Below, in pieces: positions 44,690-53,329 of a stretch of DNA of 64,000 nucleotides. Numbering within the stretch: position 1 is the stretch's first letter; each line of letters begins with the position of its first letter. A program made the translations under genes and the position numbers. The DNA comes from Arthrobacter sp. zg-Y1171 (GTDB lineage Bacteria > Actinomycetota > Actinomycetes > Actinomycetales > Micrococcaceae), in contig NZ_CP104264.1 in assembly GCF_025244845.1 (NCBI RefSeq), forward strand, positions 3,162,001-3,226,000, in the 5' to 3' direction. Under the pieces are notes generated by a model, which was not told the origin of the DNA, made no database searches, and saw nothing but the letters and a program-made list of their open reading frames with translations.

Positions 44690-45856
44690 ATGGGGAACTC
44701 TGCCGCAAGATTGAAACCGCTGCTTCTACCCGCCGCCGTCGCCGCCCTCTGGCTGCTTTCCGGCTGGGCCTTCGAAGCGCTGCTGACCGCAGGGAACGGC
44801 CGGATACCGATCCATCTGGCTTCACTGGTCTCCCCGGACACTATGCCGGTCCGCATCAAATCTCTCCTAGACGGTTCCGGCCTGGTGCTGGTGGCCGGGT
44901 TAACAGCCCTGGCCGTGGCCGCGTTCACCTTGGTGCTCCTGCCCGATAGCAGGAAGACCGGTACCCGGGGCGCGCTCTTCCTGGCCAACTGGATGAGCGT
45001 GACGCTGGCGGCCGTGGCCGGTTCAGCGGTGCTGGCCGTGGCTTCGGTCCTAGCCCAATGGCCCCTGGGCCGGGCACAGTGGATTTTTGACCTGCTTGGG
45101 CCCTCGCTGCTCACCGGAGCGTATTGGGGGGTTGCCTGGGGCTGGGTGCCGGCCCTCGTGGCCACCTTCCTTTCCGCCCCCGCTTCCGACGGGGCGGGTT
45201 CCCATCTGCCGGAGAAACGTCACGCAGCCCGGGTTCCGGAGGAACCCGCCCTCACCGCCCGGGTTCGGCAGCGTGGCTGGGCCTTGGGGGCATTCGCCCT
45301 TTTCTCCGCAGCCGTGATGGTTGCGCTTCCGCTCACCGCCCGCGACCCCTCGCAGCCGGCCCCGGAACCTGCCGCGACGCCCACTCCGGAGCCAACGGTT
45401 TACGGTGCCGCCCCGGTGGGTGCCGCCCTCTCCGAGCCAGATCCGCTGTGGTGCACCGGTGAAGAAGTCGAGTCCTCGATCGGCGGGTGGGATGCGGCCA
45501 CGGGCCACCGGGCAGCGCAGATCACCGTGCGAAACACGGGAACACGGTCCTGCACGGTGCAGGGCTACCCGGATCTGGACTTCGAGAGCAGCGATGGCTG
45601 GGTCATGGGCATCACCGCGGTGCACGGCGGCTCCCATATGACCGAGGATCCTCCGGTGGAGCCGGTGACGCTGGCCCCGGGCGAGGAAGCAGCGGCCTCG
45701 ATCGGCTGGCGCGGTACGGCCGGCGCGGGCATGGTCCGGGTAGGCACTTTGCTGGTGGCGCCCTACTCCGGGACCCAGCGGCAGGAACTGGAGGCGGACA
45801 TCGATCTGGCGGAACCCGGCTATCTGACGGTCACAGCTTGGGCGCCCGCAGGCTAG
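44690..45856 (+). CDS. Membrane protein with C-terminal DUF4232 domain
   Basis: The protein of about 388 residues has five or so N-terminal transmembrane helices, a Pro-rich linker (PAPEPAATPTPEPTVYG) and an extracytoplasmic DUF4232 domain. That domain has two conserved Cys (DPLWCTGEE, TGTRSCTVQGYPDL) that likely form a disulfide. DUF4232 usually occurs on lipoproteins; here it is tethered by a polytopic membrane domain. The stop TAG interlocks with the stop of the convergent SIGS-repeat gene. Confidence 0.75.
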   Translation: MGNSAARLKPLLLPAAVAALWLLSGWAFEALLTAGNGRIPIHLASLVSPDTMPVRIKSLLDGSGLVLVAGLTALAVAAFTLVLLPDSRKTGTRGALFLANWMSVTLAAVAGSAVLAVASVLAQWPLGRAQWIFDLLGPSLLTGAYWGVAWGWVPALVATFLSAPASDGAGSHLPEKRHAARVPEEPALTARVRQRGWALGAFALFSAAVMVALPLTARDPSQPAPEPAATPTPEPTVYGAAPVGAALSEPDPLWCTGEEVESSIGGWDAATGHRAAQITVRNTGTRSCTVQGYPDLDFESSDGWVMGITAVHGGSHMTEDPPVEPVTLAPGEEAAASIGWRGTAGAGMVRVGTLLVAPYSGTQRQELEADIDLAEPGYLTVTAWAPAG

Positions 45857-46095
45857 GCCTTCCCTGCGGCCATGACCCCCGCCTTCGACCGTGAAGACAT
45901 GATCGACCCGACGGACAGCCAGGACATCACCGCCGCCGCGGATAGCGCGGATCCGATGGACAGCACCGACCCAAACGATCCGATCGAACCGATCGAACAC
46001 GCCGATCCCACACTGCCGATCGACAGCACCGAGTTCTTCGACCCGATGGACAGCACCGACCCGGATGACCACAACGACAACACCGAACGTTCCAC
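45853..46095 (-). CDS. SIGS-repeat small protein (predicted beta-solenoid)
   Basis: The 80-residue protein consists largely of five-residue steps of the type S-x-x-S-x with SIGS every ten residues: SGSVLSIGSKNSVLSIGSVG, then SACSIGSIGSFGSVLSIGSA. This spacing predicts a short parallel beta-helix, like pentapeptide-repeat proteins. The GTG start is preceded by AGAGGAG at a 6-base spacing, which favours this strand over the overlapping plus-strand frame. Short proteins of this type occur in other actinobacteria, from memory; function unknown. Confidence 0.62.
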   Translation of the reverse strand: MERSVLSLWSSGSVLSIGSKNSVLSIGSVGSACSIGSIGSFGSVLSIGSALSAAAVMSWLSVGSIMSSRSKAGVMAAGKA

Positions 46096-46215
46096 GTCTG
46101 CTCCTCTTCTCTTCAGCGCACCTTCTTTTCAGGGCACCGCTGATGGTGCACCAATGCCCGCACCCTAGCCGCCGCGGCCCCCTAATACGCGAGTACCGCA
46201 AGCCGGAAAAAGAAG

Positions 46216-46262
46216 TGTCAACAAATCCTTGACGTTTCTATGGCGTCAAGCTTTGATTGACA
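46216..46262. promoter_or_regulatory. Nested concentric dyad upstream of the membrane/HTH gene pair
   Basis: TGTCAA (46216-46221) pairs with TTGACA (46257-46262), and inside it CTTGACG (46228-46234) pairs with CGTCAAG (46244-46250). Both pairs share the same centre at 46239. It ends two bases before the ATG at 46265. It may be a regulator site with four TTGAC half-sites or an RNA hairpin controlling translation. Confidence 0.6.
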
Positions 46263-46264
46263 CC

Positions 46265-46510
46265 ATGAAAACTTTCCGCATCTTCACCGCCGTTTACGCC
46301 GCAGTGATGTTCCTGGTTGGTGTTGCTCTGTTTGCCATCTGGTTGCTGCTTGACCTGCATGGTTTCCCCAAGGGCCTCTGCCAGGGCGGTGGCTTCGCTC
46401 TGATCGCGCTCAGCGTGTACCTTGCCGTCACGCAGGTCCGGCGGGGAAACACGGACAGCAGCGGCACCGAATACTGGCTGCCCAGCCGAGATGCCGGGGA
46501 ACAGCCGTGA
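46265..46510 (+). CDS. Small two-helix membrane protein
   Basis: The 81-residue protein has two transmembrane helices (about 6-28 and 40-58) and a polar C terminus. Its TGA stop overlaps the GTG start of the next gene (GTGA), so the two are coupled. No family is recognised. The nested dyad lies directly upstream. Confidence 0.62.
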   Translation: MKTFRIFTAVYAAVMFLVGVALFAIWLLLDLHGFPKGLCQGGGFALIALSVYLAVTQVRRGNTDSSGTEYWLPSRDAGEQP

Positions 46511-47046
46511 CCCGCGGCCCGGTCACCGATCTGCAGGAACAGATCGGCGCACTGATCCTCGGCGACTACGACGACGCCGGGACCCTCACCGAGGAGGACC
46601 ACCTCGCCCTGGTGGCTAGGGCGGGAGCCGCCGAGCAGGCCAGCCAGCAGCTGCAGCACCGTGCCGTCGCGGCGGCCCGGAGCGCGGGAGTCAGCTGGGC
46701 CGCATTGGGCCGTGAGCTGGGGATGACCCGGCAGGCGGTGCAACAGCGTTTCGGTGCCCGCCCGGAGGAACAGGCCCCCGGTTCCCGCGAGCGCTGGCTC
46801 GGCCCGGTCACGGCCTTCGATGAAATGCCCGAGCTGGAACTGGCCGGGCGGCTCGGCTGGCGCACCATCGGCGTCGACATGCTCCGGCACCGGATGCTGC
46901 AGACGGACACCCAGTGGGAACACCGCCGCGTCCTCTGGACCCGGCCGTCCTCCCACTACGAAACGGACGGCTGGCAGGTGGGGAGCCGGTCCTTCCCATG
47001 GCTCTACCTCGTGCGGGACCTGCATCGGGCGCCCGAAACGAAGTAA
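46507..47046 (+). CDS. Helix-turn-helix protein of unknown function
   Basis: The 179-residue protein has an N-terminal segment with a helix-turn-helix-like motif, VSWAALGRELGMTRQAVQQRF (about residues 62-82). The C-terminal part is Trp/Arg-rich with WRTIGVDMLRHRMLQTDTQW. The N-terminal half is of the kind seen in small actinobacterial DNA-binding proteins. It is coupled to the small membrane protein and could bind the nested dyad upstream; that is inference. Confidence 0.65.
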   Translation: MTRGPVTDLQEQIGALILGDYDDAGTLTEEDHLALVARAGAAEQASQQLQHRAVAAARSAGVSWAALGRELGMTRQAVQQRFGARPEEQAPGSRERWLGPVTAFDEMPELELAGRLGWRTIGVDMLRHRMLQTDTQWEHRRVLWTRPSSHYETDGWQVGSRSFPWLYLVRDLHRAPETK

Positions 47047-47065
47047 GACACCCGGGCGCCCGAAC

Positions 47066-47911
47066 CTACTCCAAAGTGACCCCGCTCAACCGGGCCACAG
47101 CCTCGGGGTCCCGGTGGTCGAAGAACATGGACTTCCCGGTGTCCAGGTCGGCAATCGCGGCCATTTCCTGGGGGCTGAGCTCGAAGTCGAACACGTCGAA
47201 GTTTTCCGCCATCCGGTCCGGCCGGACCGATTTCGGGATCACCACTATCCCGCGTTGGATCAGCCAGCGGAGCACTACCTGGGGAATGGACTTCCCATGC
47301 GCCTCGCCGACGGCCGAGAGAGTGGGATCGGAGAAGAGGTTGTTCTTCCCCTCGGCGAACGGTGCCCAGGACTCGTGCCGGATGCCGCGGTCGCTCATCA
47401 GCTGGTTTTCGACCGCCCGCTGGTAGAACGGGTTGGTTTCAATCTGGTTCACGGCCGGAACCACGTCGTGGTGAATGACCAGGTCCACCAGCCGGTCAGG
47501 GGCGAAGTTCGAGACCCCGATGGCCCGCGCCGCGCCGTCGCTGTAGAGCTGTTCCATCACCCGCCACTCGCCGTAGACGTCTCCGAAGGGCTGGTGGATC
47601 AGGTACAGGTCCACGTACTCCGTACCCAGGTTCTGCAGCGAGGCCTCGAAGGCCCGCGTGGTGGTGGCCTCACCGTTGTCCTGGATCCAGAGCTTAGTGG
47701 TGATGAACAGTTCGTTGCGTGCCAGGCCGCTCTTCTGCACTGCACGCCCCACGGCGGCCTCGTTTTGGTAGGCCGCGGCGGTGTCCAGCGAGCGGTATCC
47801 CGCGGCCAGCGCGTTGGTCACGGCCTCTTCGGTCTCGTCCGGCGGGACCTGGTACACGCCGAAGCCCAGGATCGGCATTTCGACGCCGTTGTTCAGGGTC
47901 ACGTTTTCCAT
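47066..47911 (-). CDS. Aldo/keto reductase
   Basis: The 281-residue protein belongs to AKR family 5-like 2,5-diketo-gluconate reductase relatives. The catalytic tetrad is Asp (RSLDTAAAY), Tyr (same block), Lys (FITTKLW) and His (YLIHQPFG). NADPH is bound by [16 protein letters not shown]. The start was placed at ATG 47911, which has GAGAGGA at good spacing; an ATG two codons upstream is too close. A cupin gene follows the same orientation upstream. Confidence 0.93.
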   Translation of the reverse strand: MENVTLNNGVEMPILGFGVYQVPPDETEEAVTNALAAGYRSLDTAAAYQNEAAVGRAVQKSGLARNELFITTKLWIQDNGEATTTRAFEASLQNLGTEYVDLYLIHQPFGDVYGEWRVMEQLYSDGAARAIGVSNFAPDRLVDLVIHHDVVPAVNQIETNPFYQRAVENQLMSDRGIRHESWAPFAEGKNNLFSDPTLSAVGEAHGKSIPQVVLRWLIQRGIVVIPKSVRPDRMAENFDVFDFELSPQEMAAIADLDTGKSMFFDHRDPEAVARLSGVTLE

Positions 47912-47939
47912 CGGCATTCCTCTCGTTGGTCATCCGAAA

Positions 47940-48344
47940 TCAGGGCCGGGTACCGTATTCCTCGTCGGTGACGAGATCGCCCCAGTCGGACTCCGCGCCG
48001 TCGTCGAGCGGGGCCTCCCACATGGCCAGGTGGGTCATGAGGTTGTCCGGGGCGGCGCCGTGCCAGTGCCACTCCCCCGGCGGGGTGTAGACGGTGTCTC
48101 CGGGGCGCATCGTCAGGATGTCCCCGCCCCGGGACTGAATCAGGCCGTAGCCTTCGGTGACGTGCAGGGTCTGCCCAACGGCGTGGACGTGCCAGGCGGT
48201 GCGGGCGCCGGGAGCAAAGTGCACGGCGTTGACACGCATCCGGGACGGTGCCGGCTGCGGTGCCGCAATGACTTCGAACCAAACGTCGCCGGTGAACATG
48301 TGTGCCGGTCCCTTGGTGCTGGGTCTGCGCGGTTCCAGTTGCAT
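47940..48344 (-). CDS. Cupin-domain protein
   Basis: The 134-residue single cupin has metal-binding motif 1 in ARTAWHVHAVGQTLHVTEG and motif 2 in MRPGDTVYTPPGEWHWHGA. It resembles small quercetinase-like or carboxymuconolactone-associated cupins. It is 28 bases upstream of the aldo/keto reductase and likely co-transcribed. AGGGAG precedes the ATG. Confidence 0.9.
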   Translation of the reverse strand: MQLEPRRPSTKGPAHMFTGDVWFEVIAAPQPAPSRMRVNAVHFAPGARTAWHVHAVGQTLHVTEGYGLIQSRGGDILTMRPGDTVYTPPGEWHWHGAAPDNLMTHLAMWEAPLDDGAESDWGDLVTDEEYGTRP

Positions 48345-48540
48345 GGGGGCTCCCTGGGCGAACGGGTTCGGCGGGGTGTACGGGTGGCCGCGGATGCTGC
48401 GGTCATTCGGCCGCCATGGGCCTTTCGAGATTACAAGCTGTGACCGGCAGGCGGGAGGCTCTCCGCACCGTTTCCACGCCGGACGGCCAAATTTGGTACC
48501 GGCAGTTCCGCGCCGGCACCGGCCCTTCTGATCAGAGGCC

Positions 48541-48942
48541 TTAGACTGCTGCCGCCGACGCCCGGCGCTCCTCGTCGCTGCGCAGGATGCAGAATTCGTT
48601 GCCCTCCGGATCGGCGAGCACCACCCACCCGGTGCCGTCCGCGTTGCGCCGGTCGTCCACTTCGCGGGCGCCCAGCCCCAGGAGTCGCTCGAGTTCCTGG
48701 TCGCGGGTACCTTCGGCGGGCTTCAAGTCCAGATGGACGCGGTTCTTGATCTGCTTGGCGTCCGGAACCTCGATGAACAGCAGCCGCTGGGTGCCGTCCT
48801 GCGAGAAGATCATGCATTCCTCCTCGCCGGGCCGGTTCGGGTCCTCCGGGTCTTCCCGGAAGCCGAGGATCCGCCGCCAGAACACGGACTGCCCGTAGGC
48901 GTCGAGGCTGTCGAAGGAGGTGTGGGAGATCAGGGATGCCAT
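48541..48942 (-). CDS. VOC/glyoxalase-like protein
   Basis: The 133-residue protein has paired beta-alpha-beta units: SLISHTSFDSLDAYGQSVFW and WVVLADPEGNEFCIL at the end, with NRVHLDLKPAEGTRDQELE in between. His and Glu positions fit the vicinal-oxygen-chelate fold (Glyoxalase_6 type). Possible drug-binding or dioxygenase function; unknown. Confidence 0.85.
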   Translation of the reverse strand: MASLISHTSFDSLDAYGQSVFWRRILGFREDPEDPNRPGEEECMIFSQDGTQRLLFIEVPDAKQIKNRVHLDLKPAEGTRDQELERLLGLGAREVDDRRNADGTGWVVLADPEGNEFCILRSDEERRASAAAV

Positions 48943-49107
48943 GAGGAGGAGCCTAAAGGGTTTCCTGCGGATATGACACTGCCCACAACGGGGCCACTCC
49001 GTCGGGTATTGCCCGATTCCGCCGCCGTACGATCGAAAAAGGGCCCCGCCCCACCCCAGCGCCGAACGTGCCGTGGAAACCGGCAATCCAACCAGGAGGA
49101 TCCAACC

Positions 49108-49860
49108 GTGAGCGAACGACTCAAAGACAAAGTAGCCCTGATTACCGGCGCAGCCAGCGGTATGGGCGCTTCCCATGCGCGCGCTTTCGTGCGTGAAGGC
49201 GCCAAGGTGATGATCGCCGACATCAACGACGACGCCGGTGCCGCCCTGGCCGCGGAACTGGGCGACGCCGCCCGCTACGTGCATCTGAATGTCACCAGCG
49301 CCGAGGACTGGGCGGCCGCCGTGGCAGCCACGCTGGACACCTTCGGCGGGCTCAACATCCTGGTGAACAACGCCGGCATCCTCGACGGCGGCCCGCTCGG
49401 CCAATACCCGGCGGAGCGCTGGCAGCGGGCACTGGACATCAACCTGACCGGACCCTTCCTCGGCATGTCCGCAGCAGTCGAGGCGCTCAAGGCGTCCGCG
49501 CCGTCGTCGGTCATCAACATTTCCTCCACCGCCGGGCTGGAGGGCATTGCCGGAATGCACGGCTACACGGCGTCGAAGTTCGGCCTGCGCGGACTGACGA
49601 AGTCCACCGCACTGGAACTCGCCGCGTCCCACGTGCGGGTCAACTCGGTGCACCCCGGGTCCATCCAGACCCCGATGACCGCCGTGATGGGCAGGCAGAA
49701 GCCGATCGACTTCACCGAAACCACCCTCACCCGGCCGGCGGCTCCGGAAGAGGTCACCAGTGTGGTCGTCTTCCTGGCCAGCGACGAGTCCAGCTTCTCC
49801 ACGGGCGCGGAGTTCGTGGTGGACGGCGGGATCACCGCCGGGAAGATCTACAACGTCTAA
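49108..49860 (+). CDS. Short-chain dehydrogenase/reductase (3-alpha-hydroxysteroid dehydrogenase-like)
   Basis: The 250-residue SDR has TGAASGMG, LVNNAGIL, INISSTAGLEG (Ser) and YTASK. The cofactor loop IADIND with Asp favours NAD(H). VHPGSIQTPMT and VVDGGITAG are typical of 3-alpha-(or 20-beta)-hydroxysteroid dehydrogenases. The start is GTG 49108 with AGGAGGA. Confidence 0.93.
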   Translation: MSERLKDKVALITGAASGMGASHARAFVREGAKVMIADINDDAGAALAAELGDAARYVHLNVTSAEDWAAAVAATLDTFGGLNILVNNAGILDGGPLGQYPAERWQRALDINLTGPFLGMSAAVEALKASAPSSVINISSTAGLEGIAGMHGYTASKFGLRGLTKSTALELAASHVRVNSVHPGSIQTPMTAVMGRQKPIDFTETTLTRPAAPEEVTSVVVFLASDESSFSTGAEFVVDGGITAGKIYNV

Positions 49861-49872
49861 AGCGGCGGAGAT

Positions 49873-49905
49873 CCGCGGACCGGCGCACCCGGCGCCGGTC
49901 CGCGG
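49873..49905. terminator. Bidirectional hairpin terminator
   Basis: A perfect 14-base-pair stem (CCGCGGACCGGCGC / GCGCCGGTCCGCGG) with a 5-base loop lies between the convergent SDR (stop 49860) and MerR gene (stop 49929). Confidence 0.82.
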
Positions 49906-49928
49906 TGCTTGTCCTCGGGCAGGTTTCC

Positions 49929-50732
49929 TTACGCCGGCTGGACGGGCTGCTGCAGCTCCGTGACCCAGTCCGACTGGTCATCGGAGGCCGCACGGATATA
50001 CACCTCGCGGCACGGACCCGAGAGAACAAAGCCGCGGGCAATGGTCTCTGTATGCACGGCCTGCCAGCTTTCCCCTATGCGGTCCATGGCGCCGAGGTGG
50101 ACACCGCAGATGGCCGTCGGGACGGACGGCAGATCCACCAGCTCCACGCCGTCGGGACCTGCAGTGGAGACGGCATACCCGGCCATGATGTGCATGCCGT
50201 TTTCGCTCGTCTCGTACTGGGCGATCGGCCTATCCAGGGATGCGCCGGTGGGTGCCAGGGCCTTCGCCACGGCGTCGAACAACGGCCCGACGACGGCGGC
50301 CACCTCGTGCTGTTCGGAGACGACGGCGGTGCGGGCGGCCAAACGGACCGCGGGCAGGGACTTCTGCACAATTTCGATCTGGGACATGGCATTTTCCTTT
50401 TCAATGAGATGGAGCCGTCGTTCCACGTCGAGGAGCCTCGCGGCCGCTGTCCGCTGTTCGCTCTCCACCTCGGCCCGCCGGATGCGGAGCATCCGGGCGA
50501 TCCGGTCGGCGTCGACGCCGGCATCGAGGATGGAGGCAACTTCCTCCAGGCCGAAGCCGAGCTGGCGGAGGGCGACGATCCGGTGCAGCCGTTCCAGCTG
50601 CGAGGGATCGTAGGAGCGGTAGCCGCTGAACTCGTTCACGTGGGCCGGGACGAGCAGCCCGGCGGTGTCCCAGTGCCGCAGCATGCGGTGGGTCACCTGG
50701 CCGATCTGCGCGAAGGCTCCGATGGATAGCAT
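49929..50732 (-). CDS. MerR-family regulator with GyrI-like effector domain
   Basis: The 267-residue protein starts with a MerR winged helix (IGAFAQIGQVTHRMLRHWDT, then GYRSYDPSQLERL). A dimerisation helix (RIRRAEVESEQRTAAARLL) leads to a C-terminal GyrI-like/AraC E-bind domain from about residue 118, as in BmrR-type multidrug sensors. AGGAGA precedes the ATG. Targets unknown. Confidence 0.9.
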   Translation of the reverse strand: MLSIGAFAQIGQVTHRMLRHWDTAGLLVPAHVNEFSGYRSYDPSQLERLHRIVALRQLGFGLEEVASILDAGVDADRIARMLRIRRAEVESEQRTAAARLLDVERRLHLIEKENAMSQIEIVQKSLPAVRLAARTAVVSEQHEVAAVVGPLFDAVAKALAPTGASLDRPIAQYETSENGMHIMAGYAVSTAGPDGVELVDLPSVPTAICGVHLGAMDRIGESWQAVHTETIARGFVLSGPCREVYIRAASDDQSDWVTELQQPVQPA

Positions 50733-50773
50733 GTCTCAGTTCTCCTGCCTGCCACTGTGTCAGGGTCAAGCAC

Positions 50774-51160
50774 TTAGATGGCGCGGCCCCCAAACCCGGT
50801 AACCGCGGCGAACACCAGGAAGTAAATCAGCGTCTGGAAGATAGCCACGGTGATGGCGCACATAACCACGTTGACCCAGCCGAGCACCTTGCCCGCAGTT
50901 GCAGGGACATTCAGCGCCTCGGCTTTCTGGGCGTAGTAAATGGCCATGGGACCGAGGACGAATCCAGCGACAAACAGGCCGAGCACACCGAAGAGCAGCG
51001 ACTGGTTCTTAAAGCCCTCCCCCGCTGCACGCCCGCCGGGCAGCTGGGCAGACGCCGGGTAGGACGGGAATTGAGCCGACGCCGGGGGACGATCCCCCGA
51101 TTCCGCTGTTGTTGGGTAGGGGTAGTGGTCGTTCTGCGGATCAGGGTGGGGCGTGGACAC
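50774..51160 (-). CDS. DUF4190-like small membrane protein
   Basis: The 128-residue protein has a Pro/Tyr-rich cytoplasmic N terminus (PHPDPQNDHYPYPTT) and two hydrophobic helices (LLFGVLGLFVAGFVLGPMAI and a second at about 92-118) with AIYYAQKAEAL between. This pattern is seen in DUF4190 proteins. The GTG start follows GAGG. Confidence 0.72.
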   Translation of the reverse strand: MSTPHPDPQNDHYPYPTTAESGDRPPASAQFPSYPASAQLPGGRAAGEGFKNQSLLFGVLGLFVAGFVLGPMAIYYAQKAEALNVPATAGKVLGWVNVVMCAITVAIFQTLIYFLVFAAVTGFGGRAI

Positions 51161-51344
51161 GGGGCCTCGTTTCTACGGTGCTGTGTTTCTGCTGCGCTTC
51201 GGGACTGCGTTTATCCTAGGGCTCGTCGGTCCCATCCGGAGCGTAACGCGTAAGTTCAGGCCGCGTTGCCGCCGGCCGCGCGCCGTCGTCCGTGGACCAT
51301 TTCCCAACCGTCTCGCGGAGAAGCACGTTGGGTAAGCTGTTGCA

Positions 51345-52073
51345 ATGACAGCCCTTACTCGCGGAACCTCAGTTGCGGCGCAGCTGCAGCAACTCATTCT
51401 GGACAACCCGGGCATGGAGCTTTTTCTTGAAGCCTTCGCCGGACAAGCTGCGGAACTCTTCAGCGACCCGGACCAGCTCTTCTGCAGCATCACCCTGAAG
51501 CGGGACAAACGCGCCCAGACCGTGGCCAGCAGCAGCACCGAGGCCAACAAGCTCGATGAACTCCAGTACGGGTACGGCGACGGTCCGTGCCTGTACGCGG
51601 CGGAGAGCGGAGAGCTGACGCTGGTGCCGGATACCCGCACCGGTTCCCGCTGGATTGAGTACTTCGAGGCTATCCATGGCCTGGGCTGCTATTCCATGCT
51701 CGCCGTCCCCCTGCTCATTGGTGACGACGGCGGCGCGGCCCTCAACCTGTACGGCAAGAGCACCGGTATTTTCACCGATGATTTCGTGCATGCCGTTGAG
51801 GACTATGCGGCGGAAGCTGCCGTGACGCTGCAGGTTGCCGTTCAAATCGCCAACCACAAAGACGACAGCGACGATCTGCGCAAAGCCATGGAATCCCGCA
51901 CCGCCATCGACATTGCCGTCGGTATCGTTGCCGGACAGAACCGCTGCAGCCAGGAGGAAGCCTTTGGCATCCTCCGGCGGGCGTCCAGCCACCAGAACAT
52001 CAAGCTGCGCGAGCTGGCTGAACGGCTGGTCGAGTCGGTGACCGCTGCCAAGGTAGCAACCCACTTCGCATAG
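51345..52073 (+). CDS. GAF-ANTAR transcription antitermination regulator
   Basis: The 242-residue protein has an N-terminal GAF domain (about residues 20-165, with YGDGPCLYAAESGELTLVPD and MLAVPLLIGDDGGAALNLYG). The C-terminal ANTAR RNA-binding domain (about 175-235) reads AMESRTAIDIAVGIVAGQNR and FGILRRASSHQNIKLRELAE. ANTAR proteins bind dual hexaloop RNA and prevent termination. Signal and target RNA are not identified here. Confidence 0.93.
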   Translation: MTALTRGTSVAAQLQQLILDNPGMELFLEAFAGQAAELFSDPDQLFCSITLKRDKRAQTVASSSTEANKLDELQYGYGDGPCLYAAESGELTLVPDTRTGSRWIEYFEAIHGLGCYSMLAVPLLIGDDGGAALNLYGKSTGIFTDDFVHAVEDYAAEAAVTLQVAVQIANHKDDSDDLRKAMESRTAIDIAVGIVAGQNRCSQEEAFGILRRASSHQNIKLRELAERLVESVTAAKVATHFA

Positions 52074-52096
52074 GAAGACCTCCAGGCCGCGGCCGA

Positions 52097-53233
52097 CTAA
52101 GTAGCGGTATTCCGAATACTCTCCCGCAGCTCCCCGAACGGTTCCCAGAAGAAATCGAAATGCTCCTGCGGGCTACCCATGAACCGTTGGGTGAACACGA
52201 CGCCGATGTCCCCGTCGGGATAAACGGCGGCGCTGGTGCCGGATCCGCCGGCCCACCCCCACATGCCCGGCTCCGACCAAGGCGCCCCGCGCCCGGTCTG
52301 TACGGCGGTCATGAACCCCCAGGACTCGTCCGGACCTGCCACTTCAGCCACGCCGACCTGCTGCGGGGAGGTCAGCTGGTCCGCGGTCATCTGGTGCCGC
52401 AGCTCGGCCGGCAGCACCGTGTCATCCGCGAGCCCGGTGAGAAAGCGCATGAAGTCCGGCACGGTGGAGACCATGCCGCCGCCCAGGGACGCGAACTTCG
52501 GCGGTCCCGCCATGGCATCCCGGTAGGACACCGCCTCGAACAACGCGCCGTCGTCGTTAACCGCGTACACCACCGGGAAATGTTCGGTGCCCGTCGGGAA
52601 GCCGGTGCCGGTCAGCCCGAACGGTTCGCTGATCCGCTCCTGCACCAGCTGGTCCAGGGGTGTGACAGTGGCTGCCGCGAGCAGGACCGAGAGCACGTCC
52701 GCGCTGGCGTGGTACATCCAGCGCTCCCCCGGCTGGTAGGCCAGCGGCAGGCTGCCGAGCCGGGCCAGATACTCCTCGGGGGTCATGTCCGGCGGGTTGG
52801 GTCCCCAGAGGAAGTCCTGGGTGGCCGCCACGTACGGGGTCGGATCGAAGTCGACGCCGGCGGTGAAGGTCAGCAGGTGGCGCACCGTGACGGGGCCGCG
52901 GGCCGGGACCGTCAGCGTCAAAGGGGCATCCGGTGTGGGAAGCACCCGCAGGTTTGCGAGCCCCGGCAGCCACCGGCCGGCCTCGTCATTCAATCCCAGC
53001 GCGCCGTCGGCCACCAGGCTCATGGCCAGGGCGCCGCCGATCAGCTTGCTCAGCGAGGAGATGCGGAACGGAGTGTCCTCGGCCATCGGCTCGGACTGGT
53101 CGAGTCCCAGTGACCCGGTGGCGAAGATTTCGGTCTGCCCGTTGATCCGGACCCCTGCCACCAGTCCCGGGCACCAGCCCGATTGGACGGTCTCGGTCAG
53201 CCTGTCCCAGAGGGGTGCGGCGATGCCTGGCAT
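52097..53233 (-). CDS. Beta-lactamase-fold serine hydrolase
   Basis: The 378-residue class C/EstB-like protein has nucleophile motif S-L-S-K in RISSLSKLIGGALAM and a Y-H-A segment (ERWMYHASADVLSVLL) at the YxN position. A W-G-W-A-G-G stretch lies near the C terminus. There is no signal peptide, so it is cytoplasmic and more likely an esterase or D-aminopeptidase than a periplasmic beta-lactamase. Confidence 0.9.
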   Translation of the reverse strand: MPGIAAPLWDRLTETVQSGWCPGLVAGVRINGQTEIFATGSLGLDQSEPMAEDTPFRISSLSKLIGGALAMSLVADGALGLNDEAGRWLPGLANLRVLPTPDAPLTLTVPARGPVTVRHLLTFTAGVDFDPTPYVAATQDFLWGPNPPDMTPEEYLARLGSLPLAYQPGERWMYHASADVLSVLLAAATVTPLDQLVQERISEPFGLTGTGFPTGTEHFPVVYAVNDDGALFEAVSYRDAMAGPPKFASLGGGMVSTVPDFMRFLTGLADDTVLPAELRHQMTADQLTSPQQVGVAEVAGPDESWGFMTAVQTGRGAPWSEPGMWGWAGGSGTSAAVYPDGDIGVVFTQRFMGSPQEHFDFFWEPFGELRESIRNTAT

Positions 53234-53329
53234 TCCTCAACTGTCCGCTTCCGCGGGGCGGGGCGTCAACGGACGAGGGCCGCGTGTGTGCCGGAGCGGA
53301 TGATTGCGGGTGCACCGTCCCGGCGCCAG

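Noticed and set aside
45872..46168. Plus-strand Asp/Pro-rich repetitive frame opposite the SIGS-repeat gene
   Set aside because: It has no good ribosome-binding site, and its repeats are the complement of the SIGS coding repeats; the minus strand has AGAGGAG at ideal spacing.
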